Of a DNA stretch of 36,885 bases, positions 25,150-32,698 are shown piece after piece. This DNA comes from Thermoplasmata archaeon (lineage in GTDB: Archaea; Thermoplasmatota; Thermoplasmata; Thermoplasmatales; Thermoplasmataceae): positions 1 to 36,885 of the forward strand of contig JAKAWU010000006.1 in assembly GCA_021816965.1 (NCBI GenBank), given 5' to 3'. A program made the position numbers and the translations under genes. Positions within the stretch are counted from its first letter, which is position 1. Every line of letters starts with the position of its first letter. The notes beneath the pieces are model-generated. The model worked only from the letters and a program-made list of their open reading frames with translations, was not told where the DNA came from and did no database searches.

Positions 25150-25170
25150 ATGAATTCAATGCAAAATTAC
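25150..25170 (+). pseudogene. priL: Original 5' end of priL, cut off by the TnpB element
   Basis: ATG at 25150 has a good Shine-Dalgarno (GAGGTG, 25138-25143) six bases upstream and reads MNSMQNY before element-like sequence begins. Read on, it ends after 29 residues (..LTFREEMNCEMFIRM). Because priL resumes on the far side of the element without an obvious start of its own, this looks like its native start region. The inference rests on position and the ribosome binding site only. Confidence 0.5.
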
Positions 25171-25254
25171 AATCTTTTGAGCAAGAAAGCTCTGACCTTC
25201 AGGGAGGAGATGAATTGCGAAATGTTTATCAGAATGTAAAGGACTATGTAAGTA

Positions 25255-26424
25255 ATGATTAAAAACCTCAAAATGCAGTTATACCAAAATGAAGAACAGA
25301 AGTTTCTTCTTGAGAAGCATTTTGGGTCATGCAGGTTCGTATGGAACCACTTTCCTGAGGTCAGAAATAAGTATTATGCTGAACACAAGAACGACAAGAA
25401 AAATGGATTGACCGGATTTGATACCATGAAGATGCTAACGGTACTGAAAAAAGAAATCACATGGCTGAATGAGATCAACTCACAGAGCCTTCAGCATTCC
25501 CTTGTGAAACTGGATATGGGATACAAATCATTCTTCAAGAACAATACAGATTATCCAACATTCAGATCAAAGAAGGATAACCAGTACTTCATCATACGGT
25601 CAGGTTTCAAAACTGATGAAAATAAATTGATCATTCCAAAATTCATGGAAGGAATAGAATATCATGACAAAACAGGAATTCCAGAGAAAATAAAACAGAT
25701 CGTGATAACAGGAGATGTCGGGAGATACTATGTATCTATACAATATGAAACAGAAGAAGGGCCACCTAAAGGGATCGGTGTTATGGGTATTGACATGGGC
25801 CTCATGGCATTCCTCACCACATCAGATGGATTGCAGGTTGAACCCCTGAATGCACTTAGGAAAGTAGAAAAGAAATTGAAGAGAGAACAGAGGAAGCTGT
25901 CAGGAAAAAGAAAAGGATCAGAAAACAGGAAGAAGCAGATAATTAAAGAAAAGAAAATATATCAGAAGATGAGGGATACAAGAACAGACTTCAACCACAA
26001 AGTATCAACAGCCATAGCCATGCATTATGGTACTGTGGTTGTGGAAGATTTGAACATGCAGGGCATGCAGCAAAACCACAATCTTGAAAAGAGCATAACA
26101 GATCAGGGATGGTATCAGTTCAAAACCATGCTGCAATATAAACTCAATTTGAGAAAGGCAGATCTAAAAGAAACAGGAAGGTTTGATCCATCCTCAAAAA
26201 CATGCTCGAAATGCGGAAACATAAAACATGATCTGAAACTTTCGTATCGCACATATTACTGCAATAAATGTGGACTGATCATAAATCGTGATCTGAACGC
26301 AGCAATAAACATACGCAATATTGGTATGATAAAAGTAGGGAAGGGCATTCCCGAATTAACGCCTGAGGAAAGTGCTACGGCGGCGGAACTCTCAATAGGA
26401 GGTCTACCAGTTGTCACTCTATGA
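25255..26424 (+). CDS. tnpB: TnpB, RNA-guided nuclease of IS200/IS605 type
   Basis: The protein has 389 residues, full length. The N-terminal helix-turn-helix region reads LYQNEEQKFLLEKHFGSCRF. The RuvC motifs are all present: D in MGIDMGLMAFLTTSDG, E in VVVEDLNMQGM and D in INRDLNAAINI. The zinc knuckle is TCSKCGNIKHDLKLSYRTYY then CNKCG. It therefore looks catalytically intact. TnpB cuts DNA guided by an RNA from the element's right end and favours element persistence. Without TnpA it would need transposase from elsewhere. Confidence 0.96.
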   Translation: MIKNLKMQLYQNEEQKFLLEKHFGSCRFVWNHFPEVRNKYYAEHKNDKKNGLTGFDTMKMLTVLKKEITWLNEINSQSLQHSLVKLDMGYKSFFKNNTDYPTFRSKKDNQYFIIRSGFKTDENKLIIPKFMEGIEYHDKTGIPEKIKQIVITGDVGRYYVSIQYETEEGPPKGIGVMGIDMGLMAFLTTSDGLQVEPLNALRKVEKKLKREQRKLSGKRKGSENRKKQIIKEKKIYQKMRDTRTDFNHKVSTAIAMHYGTVVVEDLNMQGMQQNHNLEKSITDQGWYQFKTMLQYKLNLRKADLKETGRFDPSSKTCSKCGNIKHDLKLSYRTYYCNKCGLIINRDLNAAINIRNIGMIKVGKGIPELTPEESATAAELSIGGLPVVTL

Positions 26425-26457
26425 ATCAGGAACCTCAAACCCTTCAGGGTGGGGGGA
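26300..26457 (+). ncRNA. Candidate omega RNA scaffold at the right end of the TnpB element
   Basis: In IS200/IS605 elements the guide RNA overlaps the 3' end of tnpB and runs to the right end, with the guide taken from flanking DNA. Here that RNA would end near 26457, and its guide would be the first bases of priL. A terminal hairpin ACCC/GGGT (26439-26450) is visible. The 5' limit is nominal and the rest of the fold was not worked out. Confidence 0.35.
26397..26403 (+). promoter_or_regulatory. Shine-Dalgarno for priL supplied by the TnpB element
   Basis: AGGAGGT ends seven bases before TTG 26411, the start of the only long priL frame. Both lie within the last codons of tnpB, in a different frame. 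This strong site decides the start chosen for priL. Confidence 0.55.
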
Positions 26458-27463
26458 ATATCAGAAATTAACAGGGGAGGAGTATTTCAGGAATATGCTT
26501 AATGGTCCTGGGGACACTTTTGGCTCATTCTCAGAAAAAATTGATCTGATGTTCAGGTTCATAAATGCAGTATGTGAGGGCATTAAACCTGAGGCATTCA
26601 GAACTTCTCTTTTTAAGGATCTTACTTCATCCGATAAGAGAGACCTGCAGCTTGCTGCCTGGTTTTTGAAAATCGTAGATTCAGAACCGCTCACGGGAAG
26701 GGTTATCTATAGGATAAGAGATATGATTGAAAAATCCATGCTGAAATATACTGGTGAAGAACTTGCTTTAATGGCAGGCGTTTTTGAGCTTCACATTTTC
26801 TATAATGTAGTGGATAGTAATTATACTGTTCCAGTGGGGGAATTTACGAAATACTGCACAAAAATTTCCGGAAGCAGATTCAGGCTTGTTTATCAATCAA
26901 TGGATGATGGTTCTGTCCTGATAAATGATGATCTTCTCAGGAAAATTATCAGGGAAGCCTCTGTTTCTTTTATAAAGTTCCAGATGGAGATCATTGACAG
27001 GGATGTTGCGGTGGATATTTTTGGAAATTTTGAATCATCTTTTCAATCCCTTGCGAAGAAAGCTCAGAATATAAAGATTGAAACAGAGATGGGGCCCATA
27101 GATGTGCAATCATTCCCTCCATGCATAAAACATTATATAAGCGACATCAGAAACGGAATAAATCTCCCACACATGGGAAGGTTTGCAATGGTTTCATTTT
27201 TGAACAAGGTGGGGATGAAGCAGGAAGACATAATGTCAGTATTTGGAACCGTTCCGGATTTCAGTGCAAGGATAACTGAGTATCAGGTAAAGCACATTAT
27301 GGGGCTGATTTCCGGAATAAAATACACTCCTCCTAAATGCGAAACACTTCGTTCGAATCATCTATGCTATATGGGTGATGATCCATTATGTGCCGATGAA
27401 AGGGTGAAACATCCGCTCACATATTATACAATAAAAAAGAAGAGAATGCCAAAGAAAGCATGA
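26411..27463 (+). CDS. priL: DNA primase large subunit (Fe-S), with element-derived N-terminus
   Basis: The frame has 350 residues. The C-terminal half carries the four Fe-S cysteines: FPPCIKHYISDI, then PPKCETLRSNHLCYMGDDPL with a further C in LCADERVKHPLTYY. The motif LPHMGRFAMVSFLNKVGM is typical of PriL/Prim2. The subunit binds PriS and helps start primer synthesis at replication forks. The start is unusual: TTG 26411 lies in tnpB and is preceded by AGGAGGT, so about the first 16 residues (LYESGTSNPSGWG) come from the mobile element. ATG 26495 is an alternative start with a weaker, more distant purine run. The native start was probably at 25150. The gene abuts SRP19 convergently with no gap. 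Confidence 0.88.
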   Translation: MSLYESGTSNPSGWGEYQKLTGEEYFRNMLNGPGDTFGSFSEKIDLMFRFINAVCEGIKPEAFRTSLFKDLTSSDKRDLQLAAWFLKIVDSEPLTGRVIYRIRDMIEKSMLKYTGEELALMAGVFELHIFYNVVDSNYTVPVGEFTKYCTKISGSRFRLVYQSMDDGSVLINDDLLRKIIREASVSFIKFQMEIIDRDVAVDIFGNFESSFQSLAKKAQNIKIETEMGPIDVQSFPPCIKHYISDIRNGINLPHMGRFAMVSFLNKVGMKQEDIMSVFGTVPDFSARITEYQVKHIMGLISGIKYTPPKCETLRSNHLCYMGDDPLCADERVKHPLTYYTIKKKRMPKKA

Positions 27464-27715
27464 TTAAATCTTTCTTTCAATCATCTTGATTAGTGTCGTC
27501 TTCCTTACGTTTGATTCAATTACGTAAATTTTGCATTTTTCATATGGAATTCTAGAATAAGCGCCTTCTTTAACTTCATATTCAACCCGCATCTGCCTTA
27601 ATATTTCAGTAAGCTTTTCATCTGAAAATTTCTTAGCAGATTCAAGATTGATTTTTCGTCCCAAACGACGGGTGATTTTTGGGTTAAAATACTGTGAATA
27701 CAGTGTAACTTTCAT
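27464..27715 (-). CDS. srp19: Signal recognition particle protein SRP19
   Basis: The protein has 83 residues. It reads QYFNPKITRRLGRKINLESA, then LTEILRQMRVEYEVKEGAYS and RIPYEKCKIYV, the archaeal SRP19 pattern. It binds helices 6 and 8 of SRP RNA and lets SRP54 join the particle. Its ATG overlaps the stop of the S8e gene by ATGA, so the two are translationally coupled. Confidence 0.93.
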   Translation of the reverse strand: MKVTLYSQYFNPKITRRLGRKINLESAKKFSDEKLTEILRQMRVEYEVKEGAYSRIPYEKCKIYVIESNVRKTTLIKMIERKI

Positions 27716-28089
27716 AGAAGCACTGCATTAATGACTCCATCCTGGCCAGGTCTGGATGTAATTCTCGCAAGTCCTTTCTCAGTTTCTATGACAGTTCCTC
27801 TGTTCATTATATTCCTCTGCACATAGTGGGGGTTTGCGGGGTTTTCTTTCACAGTCACTATTTTCGAAGCAACTGTCTTCTTTGATTTAGGATCGTAAAG
27901 ATTCACCTGGTTAGAATTAAGAAGTACTGTTTTTTCAGCCCCTCCTCTAATTCTCAGAACCTTTCTCTGAGTAATGTTTATTCTTGTGAGAGTTGCCTCT
28001 CTTCCTATTTCAGATCTTCTCTTTGATCTTGAACTTCTTCTCTTTCCACCGGACGGTTTAGTCAGTGATGTACCTTGAAATCTTCCCAA
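27712..28089 (-). CDS. rps8e: Small ribosomal subunit protein eS8 (S8e)
   Basis: The protein has 125 residues, usual for archaea. The basic N-terminus GRFQGTSLTKPSGGKRRSSR is followed by REATLTRINITQRKVLRIRG, VASKIVTVKENPANPHYVQR and GTVIETEKGLARITSRPGQD. It starts with TTG, preceded by AGGTGA. Neighbour SRP19 suggests a translation-and-secretion operon. Confidence 0.95.
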   Translation of the reverse strand: MGRFQGTSLTKPSGGKRRSSRSKRRSEIGREATLTRINITQRKVLRIRGGAEKTVLLNSNQVNLYDPKSKKTVASKIVTVKENPANPHYVQRNIMNRGTVIETEKGLARITSRPGQDGVINAVLL

Positions 28090-28154
28090 ATTATCACCTG
28101 TATAGGGGGTTTATAATAGCAATGGTTTAAACTTTTCCACATAGGGGACTGATT

Positions 28155-28772
28155 TTATTGGTATGATTCTTTTCTCTTTTTGAGTGAAAATACACAGCAA
28201 TCAACTCCATCTATCTGTCTGTGGTTATTTTTCACATCCATCATCATCACTTTGTTGAACATATCTGTCTCCAGTTGGCATGTTACAGGAAACCTGGAGG
28301 CAATTTTGAATATGGGGCAGTTATACTCCGTCATGATGGAGTTTCCCGACGGATCATTCTTCAGTTCTGCAAAATAACCATCCACGTTTCTCATATCAAG
28401 GAGTTTCTGCACTCTTTTTTCCTCAGGCAAACCCAGAAGCTGGTTTCCATAAATAGTGGTTATTTTTTTGTATCTTTCAGCAAGATATTCATCAAATCCC
28501 TTACTCATACCATGGTCTTTCATGAAGTCAATCAGATCCATAAGGATCGAATCATGGGTAGAGTTTTCATCGAGTGCCTTCCCATTGTCTGAAAGTGAGA
28601 ATATATATGACGGCCTCCCGGTCCTGTTGCGCCTGACAGTTCTCTTCACCCTCCCTTCATTTTCCATTTTCACCAGCCACTTCAGAGTTGCAGTTTTAGA
28701 TATTCCCAGAGCAGATGAAATTTCTCCCAGATCCATTTTGCCATTCTTCTTTAGAATGATAAAAATTTCCAT
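28155..28772 (-). CDS. SufR-like winged-helix regulator with Fe-S cysteines
   Basis: The protein has 205 residues. An N-terminal winged helix-turn-helix (EIFIILKKNGKMDLGEISSA, LGISKTATLKWLVKMENEGR; wing RTGRPSYIFSLSDNG) is followed by a helical core and a C-terminal cysteine cluster: C in EYNCPIFKIASRF, C in PVTCQLETDMF and CC in DGVDCCVFSL. This is the arrangement of SufR-type [Fe-S] sensors. The region upstream holds a palindrome beside its TATA box, so autoregulation is likely. It is the last gene after the ABC exporter pair on the same strand and probably senses iron or oxidants. Confidence 0.82.
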   Translation of the reverse strand: MEIFIILKKNGKMDLGEISSALGISKTATLKWLVKMENEGRVKRTVRRNRTGRPSYIFSLSDNGKALDENSTHDSILMDLIDFMKDHGMSKGFDEYLAERYKKITTIYGNQLLGLPEEKRVQKLLDMRNVDGYFAELKNDPSGNSIMTEYNCPIFKIASRFPVTCQLETDMFNKVMMMDVKNNHRQIDGVDCCVFSLKKRKESYQ

Positions 28773-28825
28773 GTTGACAGGTTGTGATGAAATCCTGGTT
28801 TCTATGAAAAGATATATTTACAAAA

Positions 28826-28833
28826 TTTATAAA
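28826..28833 (-). promoter_or_regulatory. TATA box of the SufR-like gene
   Basis: TTTATAAA is a clear archaeal TATA element. A start about 26 nt on would leave a leader of about 30 nt before ATG 28772. Confidence 0.6.
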
Positions 28834-28837
28834 CTTA

Positions 28838-28849
28838 TTTGTTTACAAA
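28838..28849. promoter_or_regulatory. Probable operator of the SufR-like regulator
   Basis: TTTGT-TT-ACAAA is a perfect inverted repeat with a two-base spacer, four bases upstream of the TATA box (in the BRE region). A related TTTACAAAA lies at about 28817-28825. A repressor bound here would block TFB/TBP. Confidence 0.5.
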
Positions 28850-28858
28850 CTTTACAAT

Positions 28859-29641
28859 CTAAATTCCAGACCTAATGTTTCTGAACACCCTCATTGAGAT
28901 AGCGAAAAGCACTATCATTCCTGCAAAAATTATTCCTAATGAGACAAAAGTCTGGTAATTCACACCATATATGAAAGAATCTCTCAGAATATTTGATATA
29001 TAAGTCAGCGGATTGACATCAGCAATGTATACTAACCAGACAGGTGTGCTGGAAGTAATGCTATAGAATGATGTGCTTGCAAAGTCAAGGAGGAAGAAAA
29101 GCACTATGGTAATGGTCTGGTATATCTGCATGGATTTTGCAATACCGGAAATGATCAGGAATAAAGAAGAGAACAGGATTGTGCCTATTACAATGGCAAG
29201 AAGGAATGTTATAACTCCAATCAGGGTGTAATTGAAACTGACCGGTATTGCCAGGGCGAAGGCAAGCATGATCAGGGAACCTACAATGGCGAAGAAAATG
29301 GAAACAAATATTATTCCAAGGAGGTATTCAAATCTCCTGAAGGGGCCCACCATAATCTGTTCGAACATACCCCATCTCCTGTCTGACCACAGCATTCCAC
29401 CTCCAATATTTCCAGCGGTAAAAGACTGGAGCGCAATTATTCCGGGTGCAAGGAAAGTTGTGTATGGAATATCTATCCCGTTCTGATTTATCCGAAGACC
29501 ATTTGGAACTATGCCCTGAAACATGAAACCCATAACAAAGAGGTATAAAGTTGGAAGGCCAAGCATGAAAATCATCGTCCCCATATCTGTATTCACAACT
29601 ACATTCCTTATTGTAAGCCTGAGAAAAGCAGGAATTTTCAT
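28859..29641 (-). CDS. ABC-2 type transporter permease (drug/lipid exporter type)
   Basis: The protein has 260 residues and six hydrophobic segments. It has the family block GGMLWSDRRWGMFEQIMVGP after the second helix and VYIADVNPLTYISNILRDSF, the conserved 'NPlty....R' region of daunorubicin/NodJ-type ABC-2 permeases. It overlaps the ATPase gene by ATGA. It exports an unknown hydrophobic compound with its partner. Confidence 0.9.
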   Translation of the reverse strand: MKIPAFLRLTIRNVVVNTDMGTMIFMLGLPTLYLFVMGFMFQGIVPNGLRINQNGIDIPYTTFLAPGIIALQSFTAGNIGGGMLWSDRRWGMFEQIMVGPFRRFEYLLGIIFVSIFFAIVGSLIMLAFALAIPVSFNYTLIGVITFLLAIVIGTILFSSLFLIISGIAKSMQIYQTITIVLFFLLDFASTSFYSITSSTPVWLVYIADVNPLTYISNILRDSFIYGVNYQTFVSLGIIFAGMIVLFAISMRVFRNIRSGI

Positions 29642-30576
29642 TTCTGCACCACCTTTATAAAAACATCATCCAGAGTAGGATTTTCTACGTTTATCCTTTC
29701 AACCTGAATGTTATTATTTGAGAGTGTTGACATTATGTTTCCAAGATTTTTCTCAAGTTTCTTCGTTATAATGGTTATGACATTATCTCGCACATCCAGC
29801 TCATCAAATTCAATATCTGAAAAAACCTTCTGTATATCTTCCTTTGAAAATATCGAATCGTTACCGATCCAGATGGTGAGGGTTCTCAAATTCCCATACC
29901 TGTTTTTCAGCTGGCTCGAAGTACCTTCTTCCACAATCTTACCATCGTCGATTATTCCTATCCTGTCGCAGATCATGTCTGCCTCTTCAAGATTCTGTGT
30001 CGTGAAAAGCACTGTGAGGCCTTTATTAGCCTTCTGCCTGATATAGTCAAGGATTTTCCTTCTCATTATGGGATCAAGGCCTACCGTAGGTTCATCAAGA
30101 AATATGACCTTCATGTCATGCATGAATTCCCTCGCAACCTGAACTCTCTTTTTCTGCCCACCGCTGAGATCAAACATTCTCTTTTTTCTAATCTCCTCCA
30201 GGCCAAAAAGGTCCATCAGTTCGCTCATCCTGGAATCTCTTTCTTCCCTGCCTACTTCCCAGAGGAGTCCCGCAAGCTTGAAATTATTCTCGACCGTTGC
30301 GAAATCATAAGATTCTTCCTGTTGAACCACACCAATACATTTTCTTATCTTCGATGCTTCTTTCGCAATGTCGTACCCTGCGACGCTTCCTCTCCCGGAG
30401 TTGAATCCTATCAGGGTTGTCATGATTTTTATTGAGGTGCTCTTTCCTGCACCATTCTTACCAAGTAGTCCGTATATTTCTCCTTTTACGGTATTAAAAG
30501 TCAGGCCATCCAGAGCAAATTTTTTTCCATCATATGTCTTTCTTAAATTTTCAATCTCTATATAATTCTCTGGCAT
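29638..30576 (-). CDS. ABC transporter ATP-binding protein (DrrA-like)
   Basis: The protein has 312 residues. Walker A is GLLGKNGAGKSTSIKIM, the signature LSGGQKKRVQVA, Walker B VIFLDEPTVGLDP and the switch region LFTTQNLEEADMICDRI, where glutamine replaces the usual H-loop histidine (TTH to TTQ), a substitution seen in DrrA-like ATPases. The C-terminal extension (VFSDIEFDELDV, NPTLDDVFIKV) is of the DrrA type. It forms an operon with the permease. Confidence 0.93.
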   Translation of the reverse strand: MPENYIEIENLRKTYDGKKFALDGLTFNTVKGEIYGLLGKNGAGKSTSIKIMTTLIGFNSGRGSVAGYDIAKEASKIRKCIGVVQQEESYDFATVENNFKLAGLLWEVGREERDSRMSELMDLFGLEEIRKKRMFDLSGGQKKRVQVAREFMHDMKVIFLDEPTVGLDPIMRRKILDYIRQKANKGLTVLFTTQNLEEADMICDRIGIIDDGKIVEEGTSSQLKNRYGNLRTLTIWIGNDSIFSKEDIQKVFSDIEFDELDVRDNVITIITKKLEKNLGNIMSTLSNNNIQVERINVENPTLDDVFIKVVQK

Positions 30577-30703
30577 AGGACAAAATATAAAACAGGTTAA
30601 TATTAGTTTTGTGAAAATATTTAGAACCTAAGTATTAACCATTTAACTGTAGTGCTTTATCATACGTGTGCAGGAAGCAGACCTCCTTGGGGGTGGGAGA
30701 ATG

Positions 30704-31783
30704 TCACTCAGAGGAATTTGATGAAAGAGACACATCATATATCCTTGAACTGTTCTGAATGCTCAAATTTGCTGAAAGGGCACTTCTGTTGATGATGCAT
30801 TTTTTTCCAATGGATGTGTTTTCCATAATGACTGAACCAGATAGTTCTGTCTCACTGTCTATCCTGCAGCGATCGAATATTATAGAATCAGATATTTTCA
30901 CATTGTCGCCAATTTCAACGCCATTATATATCATGGAATTATGGACAGTAGTTTCATTTCCAATCTTAACGTTTTCACCAAGATAGCAGTTTCCGTTGAT
31001 TTTGTAATTATCCCCTATGGGCTTTTCTTTCATAATGATTCTGCCTGAGATACTCTTTTCATTGATCTCAAATCCATATCTGGAGGCCATGATCTGGCTT
31101 CCAGAAATGAGTTCTTTAGGTCTTCCAGTGTCAAGCCACACACCTTTTCCTTCCCATGAATTTATTTCCACCCCTTCAGAGAGAAGTTTAGGGAAAAGCT
31201 GCTTTCCAAAATCATATGGTTCATTTTCAGGAATATGTTCCAGAATTTCCGGTTCAAGAATATAAATTCCAGTGTTTGCTTTTTTTGAAAAAACTTCAGA
31301 GGCAGAAGGTTTTTCCAAAAATCTTTTCACAATTCCATTCTCAGTTTCAACTATTCCGAGCTGACTGGGATCCTCAACTTCAGTCAGAACAATAGTTGCT
31401 GATTTCCCGCTTTTCTCATGGCTTTTTATTGCTGCTTTTATGTTAAAATCAAATAGAATATCACCGCTACCCACTACGAAAGTATCGTCAAGGAAACCCT
31501 GAACAAGCTTTACGCTTCCCGCTGTTCCTGCTGGTTCCCTCTCTACAGAAAATAGAATATTCTGTTTTTTTCTGTCATTTTTCAGGAGACCTGCTATAAG
31601 GTGTTCAAATTTGTACCCGGTAGTCACAATCACGTCTCTGATTTCCGCTTCAATAAATGAATTCAGTGGATACTCCATGCAAGCCTTTCCTGCAACAGGA
31701 ACCAGTGGTTTTGGTATAGAATATGTTATAGGTCTGAGTCTCGTTCCTTTTCCCCCTGCCATAAGTACCCCTTTTACTGTCAT
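30704..31783 (-). CDS. Sugar-1-phosphate nucleotidyltransferase with left-handed beta-helix domain
   Basis: The protein has 359 residues from ATG 31783; upstream GTG and TTG codons are less likely, since TTTTTAAA lies about 27 nt before 31783. The N-terminal nucleotidyltransferase domain opens with GVLMAGGKGTRLRPITYSIP KPLVPVAGK and has FVVGSGDILFDF (metal-binding D) and EKPSASEVFSKKANTGIY. The C-terminal region (from about 250) is a hexapeptide-type helix (NCYLGENVKIGNETTVHNSM, IYNGVEIGDNVKISDSI). This is the layout of GDP-mannose pyrophosphorylase or glucose-1-phosphate thymidylyltransferase-like enzymes. It would supply activated sugar for surface glycans. Confidence 0.9.
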   Translation of the reverse strand: MTVKGVLMAGGKGTRLRPITYSIPKPLVPVAGKACMEYPLNSFIEAEIRDVIVTTGYKFEHLIAGLLKNDRKKQNILFSVEREPAGTAGSVKLVQGFLDDTFVVGSGDILFDFNIKAAIKSHEKSGKSATIVLTEVEDPSQLGIVETENGIVKRFLEKPSASEVFSKKANTGIYILEPEILEHIPENEPYDFGKQLFPKLLSEGVEINSWEGKGVWLDTGRPKELISGSQIMASRYGFEINEKSISGRIIMKEKPIGDNYKINGNCYLGENVKIGNETTVHNSMIYNGVEIGDNVKISDSIIFDRCRIDSETELSGSVIMENTSIGKKCIINRSALSANLSIQNSSRIYDVSLSSNSSE

Positions 31784-31870
31784 CAACACTGTATAACAAA
31801 AACCCTTTAAAAACTTGCATGTTAGAAAAAAATTAAAAATAATTATAAATTAATGGCATCACAATGGTAT

Positions 31871-32404
31871 TTAAGATACTGCGATGCCAACGTTTGGAGT
31901 GAATACTTTTGAAGTGATGTTCATATCACTGACAAGGTTGAAATCGATCATTACATTTGTGGTTGAGTGTGCTGATATGGTGAATGGATGGTTGATAAAC
32001 GCATATGGGGCCATCAACTTAAAGGTGTAATTAACACCAGAAATGGTAACTGTCACACTTGTAATGTAAAGTTTTATCATTGTGTATGTACCTGTGCTCA
32101 GTGCTATGTTTCCCAATACCGCAGCATCACTTGTTGAAAGATTGAGTATGTTTATAGTGTGAGTATTAACAGAGTAGTTACTCCATCCTCCAGACGAGTT
32201 GCTATTTGAGCCATTCGCCGGTGCTTTGTGTAGTGCAACCTCACTGAAACTGATATATACTGCGCTCACTCCTGTTATACTTAGATCTGCAACTGACAAA
32301 GTCATATTTCCATTGTTCTGCCCTTGTTCATATACGTATGCATATGAACCCAAGCCAGCGACAAGTAATATGACTACAACTGCGATCACATACTTAGTTT
32401 TCAT
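31871..32404 (-). CDS. DUF4382-like secreted/anchored protein
   Basis: The start chosen gives 177 residues beginning MKTKYVIAVVVILLVAGLGS, a signal peptide or membrane anchor. A 14-residue upstream extension is possible, but a TATA-like TTTATAAA about 23 nt before ATG 32404 supports the short form. The body has LSVADLSITGVSAVYISFSE and STGTYTMIKLYITSVTVTIS, a beta-sandwich pattern like DUF4382, which is found in archaeal and bacterial surface proteins. N-x-S/T sites are common. No enzymatic motif is present. Confidence 0.75.
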   Translation of the reverse strand: MKTKYVIAVVVILLVAGLGSYAYVYEQGQNNGNMTLSVADLSITGVSAVYISFSEVALHKAPANGSNSNSSGGWSNYSVNTHTINILNLSTSDAAVLGNIALSTGTYTMIKLYITSVTVTISGVNYTFKLMAPYAFINHPFTISAHSTTNVMIDFNLVSDMNITSKVFTPNVGIAVS

Positions 32405-32577
32405 AAAGTAAATACTGTTTTTATAAATATAAATTATTTGGTACAAAAGCCGGAGTACGAATATTTACTTTTATTCTATGACGATTATTGGTTCACTTAT
32501 ATGGAGTTTAGAAATGGCTTTACCGTAGATGTCAGATTCTTAAAGTATATCTAATAAGAAGGATTTACCTCTTTATT

Positions 32578-32650
32578 GCCACTGTAGCTCAGGTGGTAGA
32601 GCAGCTGATTTGTAATCAGCAGGTCGGGGGTTCAAATCCCTCCAGTGGCT
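32578..32650 (+). tRNA. tRNA-Thr (anticodon TGT)
   Basis: Acceptor arms GCCACTG (32578-32584) and CAGTGGC (32643-32649) pair perfectly; the discriminator is T, as expected for archaeal threonine tRNA. Anticodon stem GCTGA/TCAGC encloses TTTGTAA. The T arm is GGGGG-TTCAAAT-CCCTC. A T-run (TTTTTC) follows and may terminate transcription. No CCA or intron is encoded. Confidence 0.96.
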
Positions 32651-32698
32651 TTTTCAATTTACTTGAAAACAAATTGATATTTACAATTAGGAATAGAG

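Larger units (their letters stand above)
25171..26457 (+). mobile_element. TnpB-only IS200/IS605 (IS1341-type) element inside the 5' end of priL
   Basis: One tnpB gene is present and no tnpA. The left end carries an imperfect hairpin around GCTCTGACCTTCAGGGAGGA (25189-25208). The right end has ATGAATCAGGAACC, then the small hairpin ACCC-TTCA-GGGT (26439-26450), typical of this superfamily, which lacks terminal inverted repeats. A target-like TTAC precedes the left end (25167-25170). Boundaries are approximate to within about 15 bp. Confidence 0.7.
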
